Positions 17,701 to 26,927 of a stretch of 64,000 nucleotides of DNA are shown here, piece by piece. The notes below the pieces were generated by a model. The model had not been told where the DNA came from and made no database searches. It was given only the letters and a program-made list of their open reading frames with translations. The DNA is from an uncultured Neomegalonema sp. (GTDB taxonomy: Bacteria; Pseudomonadota; Alphaproteobacteria; Rhodobacterales; Rhodobacteraceae): the NCBI GenBank assembly GCA_937957975.1, contig CALFFK010000009.1, positions 1 to 64,000 of the forward strand, in the 5' to 3' direction. A program made the translations under genes and the position numbers. Each line of letters opens with the position of its first letter. The first letter of the stretch is position 1.

Positions 17701-20579
17701 AACTCGTCATCAAGGCCGACGAGGCCGAAATCGGGCGACAGGGTTGGCAACAGCAGCGATAGACGCTGTTTGCGTTCCGCCTCCGTTTCGCCCCGGCGTG
17801 GTGTTTGCGCCCTGGATTCCTTGCCGGTCTGCGCCTTTGTTGGCAGGCGGTTGTCAATATCAGTTGTCGTGTCGAGCGCGTTTTCGGTTCGCGAACTCAG
17901 GGAACTCGTCCCACCGTCAAAGGTGAGGGGCAGGTCGTCCCGCAACAATGACTCGCTGAATGCAAGGCGGTTGAAGGATTCGCGCCGTGCGATGACTGCT
18001 TCTTCGGTCGCTTTCGTGTAGAGGATCGGGAAGTCTTCGCCCCGCAACTCACCGCGTTTCACGTCGATGAAGCGCGATCCGGGTTTTCCGGCATCGTCGA
18101 TTTCCGATAAGGCGACTTCGGCCCCGACGGGCAGGGTGGATTTCTGAATCGCGAGAACTTGCGTAATCGGGCGCAGGCCAAAGATTGAATAGCGTCCTTC
18201 TTCGTCCGTTACGACAGTCAGGCCGTTCGAAGTTACGAGCTTGACGCCCGGAATACCGGGTTCCCCATCATCGTCATCCTGTACGCCATCGCCGTTGATG
18301 TCGAGGAAGACGCGGCCAATCACGACCGCTTCATCAGCGAATACACTGCCCCGGTCATCGACCCGGACGATGGACCGTGCGGGTTGTGACGTGAGAGGCA
18401 GGCCCGTTCTGGCCTGAGTGCCCGATAGAATGGCGGTATTGGTGCGTCGGCCCTGTCCTGCGGTCGGGGAAACACGTACCGTATATTCCAGTTCGACTGT
18501 GGATTCAGGTCTTACCGTTCCCAGCGGGAATGACAGGATTGATCCGGGGCTACCGACGGGATCTTCCCCCGCAGGCTCGCCGTCGATGGCGGTTGAGCCG
18601 GGGATATAGAGGAACCCCGGCGGAAGACGGTCTGTGATCCGGGCATTCGTAAGCCCCTGACCCGTGAGGTTGTTTGCCTTGATGGTATAGACGACGTATT
18701 CCCCCCGGCGTACCTCGTCACGGTTGGCTGCCTTGTCCAGCGTCAGAGCCAGATTATCCTTGGGATCGACAGGCACATCAATATCGCCGAGTGGTCCCCC
18801 ATTGAAGGTAAAGGTCGTGCCATAGGATGCCTCAGTGCTGACCGTGCGCTGGAATCCGTTGAAGTCGAAATAGGCAGACGGAAAAGTATAGACGGAAGGC
18901 GGCGTTACGATGATGCGATACGTACCCTGTGGCACAGACTCAAAGCTGTAAAAGCCGTTCTGGTCGGTTGTGGTTGTTTGAAGCGGCGTTCCGCCAGTGT
19001 TATTCTGCGAGGGCGGGGAAGCGGCCTGAAGAGCGATGCCGAAACCTGAACCTGAACCGACAGGAAATAGCTCGACGGTCGCAGCGGTAACAGGCTCGTT
19101 CGTGAGTGCATCGAAAACATATCCGCCCGGCTCGACGATGATTTTGTCCTCGAACGTGTTCCCGCGACAGGTCGCGTTTGCCGATGCTGTGTCGTCTGCT
19201 CTGGGTTCCAGAACAGTATTGTTCGGAAATGCGACCGAACTTTCGCGCACTGCCAGACCGGCGGTGCGGAAGATGCCGGTATTCGGCCCGGTTTCCCGTG
19301 CAAGCACAACCTCGCTGTCATTCGAGAGCTCCATCCTGACGGTTATGAAGACCTCGTCTATTTCACGGCTTATATTACAGGAACCGGCGATCAACTGTAT
19401 CGCAACTTCCTCACCGAAATTCGTGGCGCCGATAGGATCGTTAAAGCTGCTGTCGAAGAATGTAAGGACGCCGTCTTCAATGACGACCGGCGTTGCCACC
19501 TCATTCGAGGTAGAAGAGGTCACACTGGTTCCGTCGTTGACATAAGCGACCGCCGTATTGATGACGGGCGTGTCTCCGGCATGGTCATTGACCCGCACGA
19601 TAAAACTCAGGTCTGTTGAGCGGCCAACATTGTAGGTGGTGTCTGTGATAAACGCGATGGCGTTGATGCGGCTACGATCAGTGGGCGGCGTTGTGACATA
19701 GCTATGTGCCCCTGCGCCTGTGAGATGAAAGACGGGTTCAAATTGACCCAAAGCACCTGTTGTTGTGAAAGTCGTGTTCAGGGGAATATCGTCGCGGACG
19801 AGAACGACGCTTTTTTGCGTACCGTCGATGATGATCGGCTGGTTGTCGATTGTATCGTAGGGCGCAACGTCCAGACGACTGTTGTTTCGTAGGCGCAGCA
19901 TATAGGTGATGTTGTCAGCGCCCTGGTCATACGTGGCGATCTTTTCGAGGCGCAGGCTTGATTCATCAATAAGTACAACACTTTCTGCCTGTCTGGACAG
20001 GGGGGTAGCGTTGCCTGGTGATGAAGATCTTAAGGATTGCGTTACCACTGCATTGACTTGAAGGGTCGCTACGGCGCGGTCATCCTGCACAACGCTGTTA
20101 GGCGTTAGGAAGGTGTAGAGAAGCGCAACAGAATCGTTCTGATGCATATCAAACGGGATGTTTGATGTGACGGCATAGTCATCGGAATCGACCAGACCAT
20201 TGCTGTTGGCATCCACATACAATGTGCCTGGGACGTCGAAATCATCGTCGCCGGAGTTTTGGGCGATAGTCGCGTTGATGGTCAGCGGCAGGTTGCCGGT
20301 ATTACGAACCCTGAATGAGAAGGTTCCCTCGGTCCCGCGCGTCAGGTGCAGCGTATTGCCGCCTGTGACTTCCAGGGCGGGAACTGGCAGTACAGTGGCG
20401 GAGACACGATTGGATTGAACGGTTTCGAAGATGCCCAATCCGGTATTCAGATACGTCGCACTGGCCTGGTTGGAAATTACCGTTCCGGCAGTGGGGGCGG
20501 CGGCGTATGCGGCTACGCTGGCTGTCGCAAATGCGAGTGATGTGGCAAAATTCCTGAAAGCTTTGGAAACAAACGTCAT
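14715..20579 (-). CDS. Giant DUF11/SdrD-like surface protein with C-terminal beta-barrel
   Basis: A 1954-residue exported protein. A signal peptide ends near AAYAA, followed by a module (APTAGTVISNQASATY) also found in the next gene. Tandem immunoglobulin-like DUF11 segments follow (for example RGEYVVYTIKANNLTGQGL, about 630-720), a CNA-B-like segment (GGYVFDALTNEPVTAATVEL, about 480) and an SdrD-B-like domain with a calcium-type loop (FLDINGDGVQDDDDGEPG, about 755). The last 550-600 residues alternate charged and aromatic residues in strands (IRLYGLNEISTTESGFFGIG, YEYEIDEAERTEQAHRWSLG) like a large outer-membrane barrel. It probably displays its N-terminal stalk at the surface. AGGAGG is 8 bases before the ATG at 20579; a GTG two codons upstream is too close. 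Last gene of a three-gene cluster. Function unknown. Confidence 0.85.
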   Translation of the reverse strand: MTFVSKAFRNFATSLAFATASVAAYAAAPTAGTVISNQASATYLNTGLGIFETVQSNRVSATVLPVPALEVTGGNTLHLTRGTEGTFSFRVRNTGNLPLTINATIAQNSGDDDFDVPGTLYVDANSNGLVDSDDYAVTSNIPFDMHQNDSVALLYTFLTPNSVVQDDRAVATLQVNAVVTQSLRSSSPGNATPLSRQAESVVLIDESSLRLEKIATYDQGADNITYMLRLRNNSRLDVAPYDTIDNQPIIIDGTQKSVVLVRDDIPLNTTFTTTGALGQFEPVFHLTGAGAHSYVTTPPTDRSRINAIAFITDTTYNVGRSTDLSFIVRVNDHAGDTPVINTAVAYVNDGTSVTSSTSNEVATPVVIEDGVLTFFDSSFNDPIGATNFGEEVAIQLIAGSCNISREIDEVFITVRMELSNDSEVVLARETGPNTGIFRTAGLAVRESSVAFPNNTVLEPRADDTASANATCRGNTFEDKIIVEPGGYVFDALTNEPVTAATVELFPVGSGSGFGIALQAASPPSQNNTGGTPLQTTTTDQNGFYSFESVPQGTYRIIVTPPSVYTFPSAYFDFNGFQRTVSTEASYGTTFTFNGGPLGDIDVPVDPKDNLALTLDKAANRDEVRRGEYVVYTIKANNLTGQGLTNARITDRLPPGFLYIPGSTAIDGEPAGEDPVGSPGSILSFPLGTVRPESTVELEYTVRVSPTAGQGRRTNTAILSGTQARTGLPLTSQPARSIVRVDDRGSVFADEAVVIGRVFLDINGDGVQDDDDGEPGIPGVKLVTSNGLTVVTDEEGRYSIFGLRPITQVLAIQKSTLPVGAEVALSEIDDAGKPGSRFIDVKRGELRGEDFPILYTKATEEAVIARRESFNRLAFSESLLRDDLPLTFDGGTSSLSSRTENALDTTTDIDNRLPTKAQTGKESRAQTPRRGETEAERKQRLSLLLPTLSPDFGLVGLDDEFVAEYRSLDILLKSPAETDVALTINGQKVPGTKIGAKLIDRSRGIQLFEYIAVPLQTGRNTIITTVTDPFGNERGRQERTVYAPGAPAGLQILAPPSVTADSNVRVPVVIRVVDAEGRLVRAPATVTLDAHRGAWDVRDIRPKEPGLQSFIDNGEATFDFIPPNLVGREYLYAKSEFGSVEEEMAITPDLGERTFVGIIEGAVRVGPKGSNLEGLIESDNISGFEETTEGVRGQLYLKGRILGDTLLTLRYDSDQDTNERLFRDIARDEFYPVYGDNSERGFDAQSSSRLFVKVERGQSYILYGDIAVEPESDAVRLGAFRRSLTGGKARYQHGPVSVTVFVAETELGQRIVEIPSRGVSGPYDIELEGLRDGSEIVEIITRDRDQPSVILNIEPQRRLSDYSLDYFSGALIFNNPVSLLDDNLNPISIRVTYETEDSNGEEYYVYGGEARYEVTDDIAIGYRELRTSADRGFGEKRTIRSAYAEAGLGVYGEVELEVTRSTNDEGDSGNGYRASYDYQTGQTNIHAELAHTDEEFDVPGSYVSAGRNEARVRAKTQLGERTQATADALYTGDVDRDRERYGVEALVTRTVTENLDASLGIRAVRTKDDDTTTDVLSGIAGLRYSPPLVPNASVFTEYEQDFVDLDNRRLTVGGDYQWSPKIRLYGLNEISTTESGFFGIGDGRDTNYTTKIGVEYRAYENLEGFSEYRTGGAANGNGIASGLRYSWKPTEVTTFTFSAEHVEPVASSDERRSAATVGMDYNNEARGVITRFDTQWDRDENGYGLFSNLAFGYKVDADFTVLFRNRFAFDNKREQSRIRDRLRLGLAYRPKADNRLRLLGWYEYEIDEAERTEQAHRWSLGGTWTESERLRANWRIAGEHTEFSSDFADDSNTLHMAQVGVEYEFSENRMALAGNVALFTDQDFKNYTVGVGGEVKVHVTDNVQLGIGYNHVDLEEERIRDLYSAGFYLRGKVKLDEDTWDVFDDIHDTVIGIGQ

Positions 20580-20681
20580 CCTCACAACCTCCTGGCCGGG
20601 TTGCCCTTGAAACGGGGCGCGGAAAATCTTCGGAAAGAGGTGATGGGGAGAGCGGACAGGATGTCCGCTCTCCGGTAGTCA

Positions 20682-23444
20682 TTATTCGTCGATCTTGACC
20701 GTGAAGGTCATAATGCCCTGCCCGCCGGGAACGAGCGTCCCGTAGGTGCCGGTCAGCGTTCCGGTGCCGTTGTTCGCAAAGCCACTGAGCGTTCCGGTCG
20801 AAACCGTGGCTGCACAGGTGCCGCCGCAGTTTGTCATGGTCGTCCAGGCTGGCGTGGCATCGGTGACGACCACGTCGTCAGCATTTGCCGTACCGCTGTT
20901 GAGCGCGGTGATGCGATACGTGATGCACTGACCGGGGATCGCGTTGACTGTGCCGGAGGTGAAGGCGGTCGTGCCTGCGCCGGTGGTACAGTCGGTCAGA
21001 CGTTGCTGTTTGGCCAGTGAGACATCGCCCGAAGCAATTGTTACAGTATCGGTGACGCTGTTGTTGCTGGCATTGGTGTCCGTCGCAGGCCCGCTTGGCG
21101 TCGTAAGGGCTGTGGCAACTTCAACGATCTGGCTTTCCACCAGACCAACTGTGGCCGTGGAGGGAACCTGAACGCGCAGGATGATGTCGGCTGAACCAAG
21201 TGCCGGGATGCCGGTAACGCCGCCGATGACGATGTCATCAATGTTGTCGATAACAACATCGCTGCTATCCGCCACGCCGTTGCCGTTGACGTCATGGAAC
21301 AATGTACCGGAGAAGGTGCTGAAGCCTCCGGGTAGCAGGTTCAGCGCACCTGCGGTGATCGCTGAGTTACCGTCGTTGGAGATCGTGTGCGGGATGTCGA
21401 GAATACCCGATGGTGCCGCCTGACGATTCTGGTTCGATGAGATGCGAAGATCGACAATACTGTTCACCGATATGGCGTTCAGCACTGTGTCGCCCTGACC
21501 TGTCGAAGCAGAGGTTATGCTTGTAACGAAGTCAGTCGTCACCGGCGGTGCGCCCGCAGGGGGTGTAATCGTCGCAATGACATCGACACTCTGGCCAGCG
21601 GGGATGTTGCCGGTATTCGTGATTGGCGTCCCGTTGAGCGTGAACTCTACCATATATCCTGTTGGCAGACCCGTGATGGCCAGATCGTAGTTGTTCGAGG
21701 TTGCGCCATTATTGGCGATATCGAACATGAATTCGACCGGGGTGCCAGGATCGGTTGCCTGAATGTCGAAGGGAGCACCGGCATTCGACTGATCTGCGGG
21801 TTGTGTCCCAAAACCATCGTTGTCCGCCGAGACGCCGAGCGTACCGTTCTCGTTACTGATGTCCACCTGCGCGGCATCAATCGTACCGGCGAAGCGCGTT
21901 GTGGCCGTGTTGGGCGTACCGCCACCGCTGGCAACTGCCGAAACGATAGCGTTGAAGCCGTTGGCGGGTACTGCGGTTGTGGCGACCGGCAGCGTTGCGA
22001 ACAACGTTACGGTCGTCGTACCGCCAACTGCGACAGGGCCAATCGGGCCTGCAACCGGGGTGATACCATCGGGGCCGACGAGCTGGAATGATGTTCCGAG
22101 GGGGAAGCCGTCCGTCACAGCATTCGCAAAGCTGACCTCAATATTCTGCACCGAGTTGGAGTTGTTCGTCAGAATAACTTCCATCGGGATCGTCGCGCCC
22201 TGGCTTACGACATCCGTAACTTCGACGACATCGTTCGCGACGGCATCATCGTCGGATGCGGAGATGACGTTTGGTGCGGTCGTGTCCAGGTTTGCGGCTG
22301 TGTCGGGATCGACGACATAAGTGGCTGCGCTGTAGTCCGCAGCAGTGATGCGATAGAAATCATCGATTGTAACTCGTGCCGTGTTTGAGTTGGAGCCGGG
22401 AACAGGGGTTGCGCCCACAGTCTGGGTGACGACGTTTTCGATGTCACCGGCAGGAACCGGGTTAACCGTATCGATGACTGCATCGAAGGTGACAAAGCCG
22501 GTACGGCCCTGTGGCACCAGATCAATCTGGAAAGCAACAGTGCTCGACGCTGCATCATAGCTGAATTCGATGCCATGACCGGAGCCGTTGATCTGCTCGA
22601 AGGTCGTCAAGGCCGGATTGGTTGCGTCGCCTGTATCGGTCAGGGCGTCCGGGTCGTCGGACCATCTGCCCGATCCGGGAACGTAGACAAGACGTGGGTC
22701 GAGAAGGTCACTGACGATCAGCTTGTCTGCGTCGGTCAGACCGGTGCTGGAATAGGTCAACGTGATTGTCACGACATCGCCTGGTCCGGTAAGGCCGTCG
22801 GCAGGCTGGCCGCCGACTGCGGTATCGGTGACGGTCATTTCCTTTAGAATATCGACGATTGGGGCGCTCGACACCGTGATAACATCGTCATTCGTCTGGG
22901 TTACAGTTGGGTCGAATGCACTGGTCGCGGTGACAGTAACCGTGTCGTTCTGACCCGCAGCGGCACTGGCCGGTACTACCGCCTCAATGACGATTCCGAA
23001 ACTGTCGCCAGCGTTGAGGAGCGGTGTTGTCGTGATTGGAGTCGTGTTGTCAGCGACACCATCACCATCCGCATCGGCAAAGATCTTGATGCTCGCCGGA
23101 TCGATCGTGAATGTACCCGCTGTGAGCGAATCTGCGGTGATCCCATAGCTGTCAGGTCCGTTACCATTGTTGGTGATGGTATGTGGAAGGAAGACCTTGC
23201 CGCCCGGTGCGCCCGTTCTGTCGGTCGGAGTGGCCAGGGTCAGCGCGGCGATCTGCTGAACGATGGTCTCGACCCTGTTCGAGGTAACGCGAACGGTATC
23301 ACCCGACGCATTGGTGTAGGTTGCGGTTGCCTGGTTCCCAATCCGCTCACCTGCGGGCGGTGCAGCGGCAAAGGCGGCTGCGCCTGCAAATGATGCAGCG
23401 GTAACAAGAAGGCCAAAACGTTTGGACCGGCGAATGGCTGTCAT
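20682..23444 (-). CDS. DUF11 repeat-containing exported protein
   Basis: A 920-residue protein with a signal peptide (RFGLLVTAASFAGAAAFA). It begins with the same module as its giant neighbour (APPAGERIGNQATATY versus APTAGTVISNQASATY). The rest is a string of beta-sandwich repeats with Asn/Thr/Val-rich strands and calcium-type loops (FADADGDGVADNTTP, FHDVNGNGVADSSD). The last about 110 residues form a DUF11 domain (CITYRITALNSGTANADDVV) with paired cysteines. It has no barrel and no sorting motif, so it is secreted or bound by a partner such as the giant barrel protein. It sits between the small exported protein and the giant, all on the minus strand. Confidence 0.85.
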   Translation of the reverse strand: MTAIRRSKRFGLLVTAASFAGAAAFAAAPPAGERIGNQATATYTNASGDTVRVTSNRVETIVQQIAALTLATPTDRTGAPGGKVFLPHTITNNGNGPDSYGITADSLTAGTFTIDPASIKIFADADGDGVADNTTPITTTPLLNAGDSFGIVIEAVVPASAAAGQNDTVTVTATSAFDPTVTQTNDDVITVSSAPIVDILKEMTVTDTAVGGQPADGLTGPGDVVTITLTYSSTGLTDADKLIVSDLLDPRLVYVPGSGRWSDDPDALTDTGDATNPALTTFEQINGSGHGIEFSYDAASSTVAFQIDLVPQGRTGFVTFDAVIDTVNPVPAGDIENVVTQTVGATPVPGSNSNTARVTIDDFYRITAADYSAATYVVDPDTAANLDTTAPNVISASDDDAVANDVVEVTDVVSQGATIPMEVILTNNSNSVQNIEVSFANAVTDGFPLGTSFQLVGPDGITPVAGPIGPVAVGGTTTVTLFATLPVATTAVPANGFNAIVSAVASGGGTPNTATTRFAGTIDAAQVDISNENGTLGVSADNDGFGTQPADQSNAGAPFDIQATDPGTPVEFMFDIANNGATSNNYDLAITGLPTGYMVEFTLNGTPITNTGNIPAGQSVDVIATITPPAGAPPVTTDFVTSITSASTGQGDTVLNAISVNSIVDLRISSNQNRQAAPSGILDIPHTISNDGNSAITAGALNLLPGGFSTFSGTLFHDVNGNGVADSSDVVIDNIDDIVIGGVTGIPALGSADIILRVQVPSTATVGLVESQIVEVATALTTPSGPATDTNASNNSVTDTVTIASGDVSLAKQQRLTDCTTGAGTTAFTSGTVNAIPGQCITYRITALNSGTANADDVVVTDATPAWTTMTNCGGTCAATVSTGTLSGFANNGTGTLTGTYGTLVPGGQGIMTFTVKIDE

Positions 23445-23557
23445 CAGATAGCTCCTCTGGGTAGATGAGGGCGGTCAAGCGTCCTGTAGAGCACCCGTGA
23501 GAGTGCCCTTGGCATGGGAGCGTCTTCACCGTTTTTGAGGTGGATATTGGGGGGGAT

Positions 23558-24061
23558 TTACTTGACGCGAACGCGATATGTGTTCGTGACCTGCTCATGG
23601 GTCTGGAGCGGATTCGAGAGCGTCCACCGGATCGCGGTGAAATGTTCGGGGCGTGCATTCTCGATCATGCGGGAGCCATCATCAAGCACGACGATCCGTT
23701 GTGCAGGAAGGGTTGACCATTCTTCACCGGGGCGATCGGGGTCGAGTTCACCGCGCACTTCGAGGATGGCGGGAGATGATGTTGCCAGGGTCGCAGGATC
23801 GACCACGGCCTGTTCGGGAACCGGCCCCACAATGGCAACGCCGCCGATGGCGTTGTTGAATGTGTTGCGATGGCGAATGCGGTATTCGATGAGCTGGCCG
23901 GGTTCGACGGTTACGGCATTCGCGTATTGTTCCGTGCCGTCTGCCGCCACCGTGATGACATGGGCGCTCATCTGACTCTTTAACTCAGCGAAAGCGAGGG
24001 TAGGAATGAGGACTGACAGCGTCGCAATGACGCTCGCGGTGGTTCTGATCGCAGGATACAT
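23558..24061 (-). CDS. Small exported single-domain DUF11-like protein
   Basis: A 167-residue product with a signal peptide (MYPAIRTTASVIATLSVLIPTLAFA). The mature part is one beta-rich domain (VEPGQLIEYRIRHRNTFNN, VVIVGPVPEQ-like strand, RPEHFTAIRWTLSNPLQ) resembling a DUF11 unit without repeats. It is the first gene of the surface-protein cluster, directly after the AT-rich gap. GGAGAGAG precedes two consecutive ATGs (24064 and 24061); the second has better spacing. A GTG further upstream is unlikely. It could be a chaperone or subunit for the two large proteins; nothing proves this. Confidence 0.75.
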   Translation of the reverse strand: MYPAIRTTASVIATLSVLIPTLAFAELKSQMSAHVITVAADGTEQYANAVTVEPGQLIEYRIRHRNTFNNAIGGVAIVGPVPEQAVVDPATLATSSPAILEVRGELDPDRPGEEWSTLPAQRIVVLDDGSRMIENARPEHFTAIRWTLSNPLQTHEQVTNTYRVRVK

Positions 24062-24411
24062 CATCTCTCTCCACAAGAGTTCCGACACCGCGTTCTGCGG
24101 GTCATCTTGGAAGGGATTATCCTGTAAGAAAATTACCAGATCATATCTAAAACTAGAATAACTGTGATTAAGTTGTTTATATTAATTAATTTATTTAAAG
24201 TAAGTGTAAAATACTATAATTAAATACTAGTCTATAAACTTACATAAAAATTGAATTAAAGGATATTTAATTGGTTTATTTTTTATTAAAATTAGTATTT
24301 AGTATTTTTTACTGTAAGTACAAATATTTTTATTTTTATAATTTGATTATTTATTTGTAATTCATGTATATAAAAGTCAACATAATCTGCGATGCAACCG
24401 AAGGTTTCAAA
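24062..24411. other. Gene-free, extremely AT-rich region upstream of the surface-protein cluster
   Basis: From about 24115 to 24400 the sequence is almost only A and T (for example TTAATTAATTTATTTAAAG), in sharp contrast to the GC-rich surroundings. There is no ORF and no clear direct or inverted repeat. It lies between the end of the alpha/beta-hydrolase gene and the start of the surface cluster, both on the minus strand, so it holds the cluster's promoter. It could be a site for an H-NS-like or MucR/Ros-type silencer, or the scar of an acquired segment. Confidence 0.7.
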
Positions 24412-25191
24412 TCAAGATTGAAGGATGAAGCCCTGTATGTGCTTTGATAGTTGATGTGGTTGCTCTACGCAGGGAATATGTCCGCAGTTATTTAACTCTA
24501 CGTACTGCGCGTTAGGTAAAAGTGACGCGAAATTTTGCATCAGGGCTGGTGGCGTTGACCCGTCATCTGCACCGCATACACAAAGTGCATTCACGTTTAT
24601 CGACACGCAGTCTGCAGTGAAGTCCGCATCCCGGATGGCCCGGCCCAGATCGCAGTATCCTGCGACAGGCGTGCGGACCAGCATCGACCGCCAGATTGGA
24701 AAGGTTGTTGCCTTATCCCGGAATTCAGGCGTGAACCACCGCTCCAGCGTTGCGTCGGCGACCGCTTCCATGCCCATGCGTTCGATCAGGGCGATTCGTT
24801 CGTTCCAGATGGCGTCAGTGCCGATCTTGTGCGCTGTATCGCAGAACACGACACGCGCCACGCGCTGTGGCGATGCCTTGATAAGCGCCTGTGCAATCAG
24901 GCCGCCAACGCTGAGGCCGATGAGTGTCGCACGCCCTATCCCCACATGATCCATGAGGGCGAGCAGATCATTCGCATGATCCTCAATAGAGCGTTCACCC
25001 CCCAAATCACTCAGGCCATGCCCCGCCGTGTCGTAGCGCAGCACCCGAAAGTCCGGCGACATATGATCAAGCATGGGTTCCCATATGCGGAAATCGGTGC
25101 CGAGCGAGTTGGAGAAGACCAAGGCCTCTCCATCGCGCGGGCCGCTGTCGCGGTAATGCAGGGCGCGGGTTCCGATCCGAAAGACATCCAT
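24412..25191 (-). CDS. Alpha/beta hydrolase, 3-oxoadipate enol-lactonase-like
   Basis: A 259-residue alpha/beta hydrolase. The nucleophile elbow is LIGLSVGGLIAQ (Ser about 96), the oxyanion region is SLGTDFRIWEPM, the catalytic Asp is probably in CVCGADDGSTPP (about 206) and the His in NNCGHIPCVEQP (about 235). SLGTDFRIWEPML with RYDTAGHGLS is characteristic of PcaD. No other protocatechuate genes are in the window, and the upstream neighbour is the carnitine enzyme, so the true substrate may differ. The start at 25191 is chosen because AGGAGG lies 8 bases upstream. Confidence 0.82.
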   Translation of the reverse strand: MDVFRIGTRALHYRDSGPRDGEALVFSNSLGTDFRIWEPMLDHMSPDFRVLRYDTAGHGLSDLGGERSIEDHANDLLALMDHVGIGRATLIGLSVGGLIAQALIKASPQRVARVVFCDTAHKIGTDAIWNERIALIERMGMEAVADATLERWFTPEFRDKATTFPIWRSMLVRTPVAGYCDLGRAIRDADFTADCVSINVNALCVCGADDGSTPPALMQNFASLLPNAQYVELNNCGHIPCVEQPHQLSKHIQGFILQS

Positions 25192-25298
25192 GGCCATGGC
25201 CTCCTGTTCGAGAGAAGGCTACCCCAGCCCATGCAGGGGCGAAAGGGGCCAAAAAGCACCGGGGCGTCATTCTGTAGATGGAATTCAGGGCGTATCCA

Positions 25299-26774
25299 TC
25301 AGATCGCCCGGATCGCCCGCCCCGCAAAATCAGGCGCATCCAGTGACGCATGGCCCGCCCCGACCAGTGCCAGCCGCTCTGTCACCGGCGCGGCGAGCGG
25401 ACAGGCGCAGCTTTCCGCCGTATTCACGCTCAACAGCATATGCTCGGCGGTGGCCAGCACCTCGTCGCTTTCCCCTTCGCGCATGATATGAGCGATGCGG
25501 ATGCGTTTTTCATCATGGCCGAGTAGCTGTGTGGTCACGGCAAGGGGGCGACCCTCGCGCACTTCTGCCACATGCCGCAGATGCGTCTCGACAGTATAAA
25601 TTGAACGCCCTTCCGCCATGTAGGCCGCATCCATCCCCAGATATGTCAGGAAGGCATCCGTCGCATCGCCAAAGACATGCAGGTAACGGAACTCTGTCAT
25701 ATGCCCGTTGTAATCCACCCAGTCGGGCAGCACTGTTGCGGAATGCAGGGGTAACGGCGCGGATAGATCATGCTCCGCCTCTGCCCCCGCAAACGACAAT
25801 TCGCGCAATCGTTTTTCATGGTTTGCGACGGTTGCCCCCGCTCCCCACGGTTTCGCTTTCAGTGCCTGTAGGATACCTACAAGGTTGTCGTCGCGAATGC
25901 GCTCCAGTTCCCGGATCGAATGCATCCCTGATTGCTCATCCGATTGCCCCGCGATCAGATCGACCAGTTCATCCGTGAAGTCCGGCACATCCATCAGTTT
26001 GGTCCATGGCCATTTCAGCGCGGGGCCAAACTGTGCCATGAAATGCCGCATCCCGGCTTCGCCCCCGGCCACGCGATATGTTTCGAACAACCCCATTTGC
26101 GCCCAGCGCAGACCAAACCCAAAGCGGATCGCATCGTCGATCTCTTCGGTTGTTGCCACGCCATCCTTCACCAGCCACAGCGCCTCGCGCCATACCGCCT
26201 CAAGAAAACGATCCGCGATATGCGCGTCGATCTCCTGCCGCACAACCAGCGGATGCATCCCCACCTGCGTCAGCAGGGTTTTCGCCCACTCCACCGCGCG
26301 CGGATCACCCGCTGGTCCCGCCACAATCTCGGCCAAGGGCAGCAGATAGACAGGGTTGAACGGGTGCGCGACGAGGATTTGGCCGGGGTCTTTTGATCCC
26401 TGCTGCAACTCTGACGGTTTAAAGCCGGAGGTTGATGACCCGATCACCGCTTCGGGGTGCAGCGTTTCCTGTATCTCTGCATAGACCCGGTGTTTCAGGT
26501 CCAGCCGCTCCGACACGCTTTCCTGTACCCAGCCAACCCCAGTCACCGCATCCGCGATACTCTCCGCAAACCGGATTGTGCCGGGGGAGGGCAGGGGAGC
26601 GACGTAAAGCCGCCGCGTCGCGGCCTCCGCATTCGCGTAGACCTCGCCTACCTTGCGCGGAGCCTCCGGGTCCGGGTCGAACACCGCCACGTCATGCCCG
26701 GCCAACGCAAACCGCGCCGCCCAGCCTCCACCGATGACCCCCCCACCGATGATCGCGATTTTTGTATCAGGCAT
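25299..26774 (-). CDS. lcdH: L-carnitine dehydrogenase fused to a hotdog thioesterase
   Basis: A 491-residue two-domain enzyme. Residues 1-320 form a 3-hydroxyacyl-CoA-dehydrogenase-type NAD enzyme (AIIGGGVIGGGWAARFALAG; GSSTSGFKPSELQ; VAHPFNPVYLLPLAEIV with the catalytic His). Residues about 350-480 form a 4-hydroxybenzoyl-CoA thioesterase-like hotdog (LPDWVDYNGHMTEFRYLHVF). This fusion is known from alphaproteobacterial carnitine catabolism: carnitine is oxidised to 3-dehydrocarnitine, and after the BKACE cleavage step betainyl-CoA is hydrolysed to glycine betaine. The BKACE (DUF849) gene is not in the window. The start at 26774 has a GGGAAG upstream. Confidence 0.88.
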   Translation of the reverse strand: MPDTKIAIIGGGVIGGGWAARFALAGHDVAVFDPDPEAPRKVGEVYANAEAATRRLYVAPLPSPGTIRFAESIADAVTGVGWVQESVSERLDLKHRVYAEIQETLHPEAVIGSSTSGFKPSELQQGSKDPGQILVAHPFNPVYLLPLAEIVAGPAGDPRAVEWAKTLLTQVGMHPLVVRQEIDAHIADRFLEAVWREALWLVKDGVATTEEIDDAIRFGFGLRWAQMGLFETYRVAGGEAGMRHFMAQFGPALKWPWTKLMDVPDFTDELVDLIAGQSDEQSGMHSIRELERIRDDNLVGILQALKAKPWGAGATVANHEKRLRELSFAGAEAEHDLSAPLPLHSATVLPDWVDYNGHMTEFRYLHVFGDATDAFLTYLGMDAAYMAEGRSIYTVETHLRHVAEVREGRPLAVTTQLLGHDEKRIRIAHIMREGESDEVLATAEHMLLSVNTAESCACPLAAPVTERLALVGAGHASLDAPDFAGRAIRAI

Positions 26775-26927
26775 GATGCCACTTCCCTGCACTGGTTCTT
26801 TCGTTCGTTGTGCAGCATCACTACGACAGAACGCAGTTTGCAATGGTTTCGGGTAAATTCTGTGGAGCGATAAGCTCGACATGTAACTTCAGATTGTGCA
26901 GTCTCACCACGCAACGGAGAGTTGATC

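Noticed and set aside
24412-25191. Protocatechuate pathway gene cluster
   Set aside because: Only one PcaD-like hydrolase is present; no other aromatic-ring genes are nearby, so a pathway claim is not supported.
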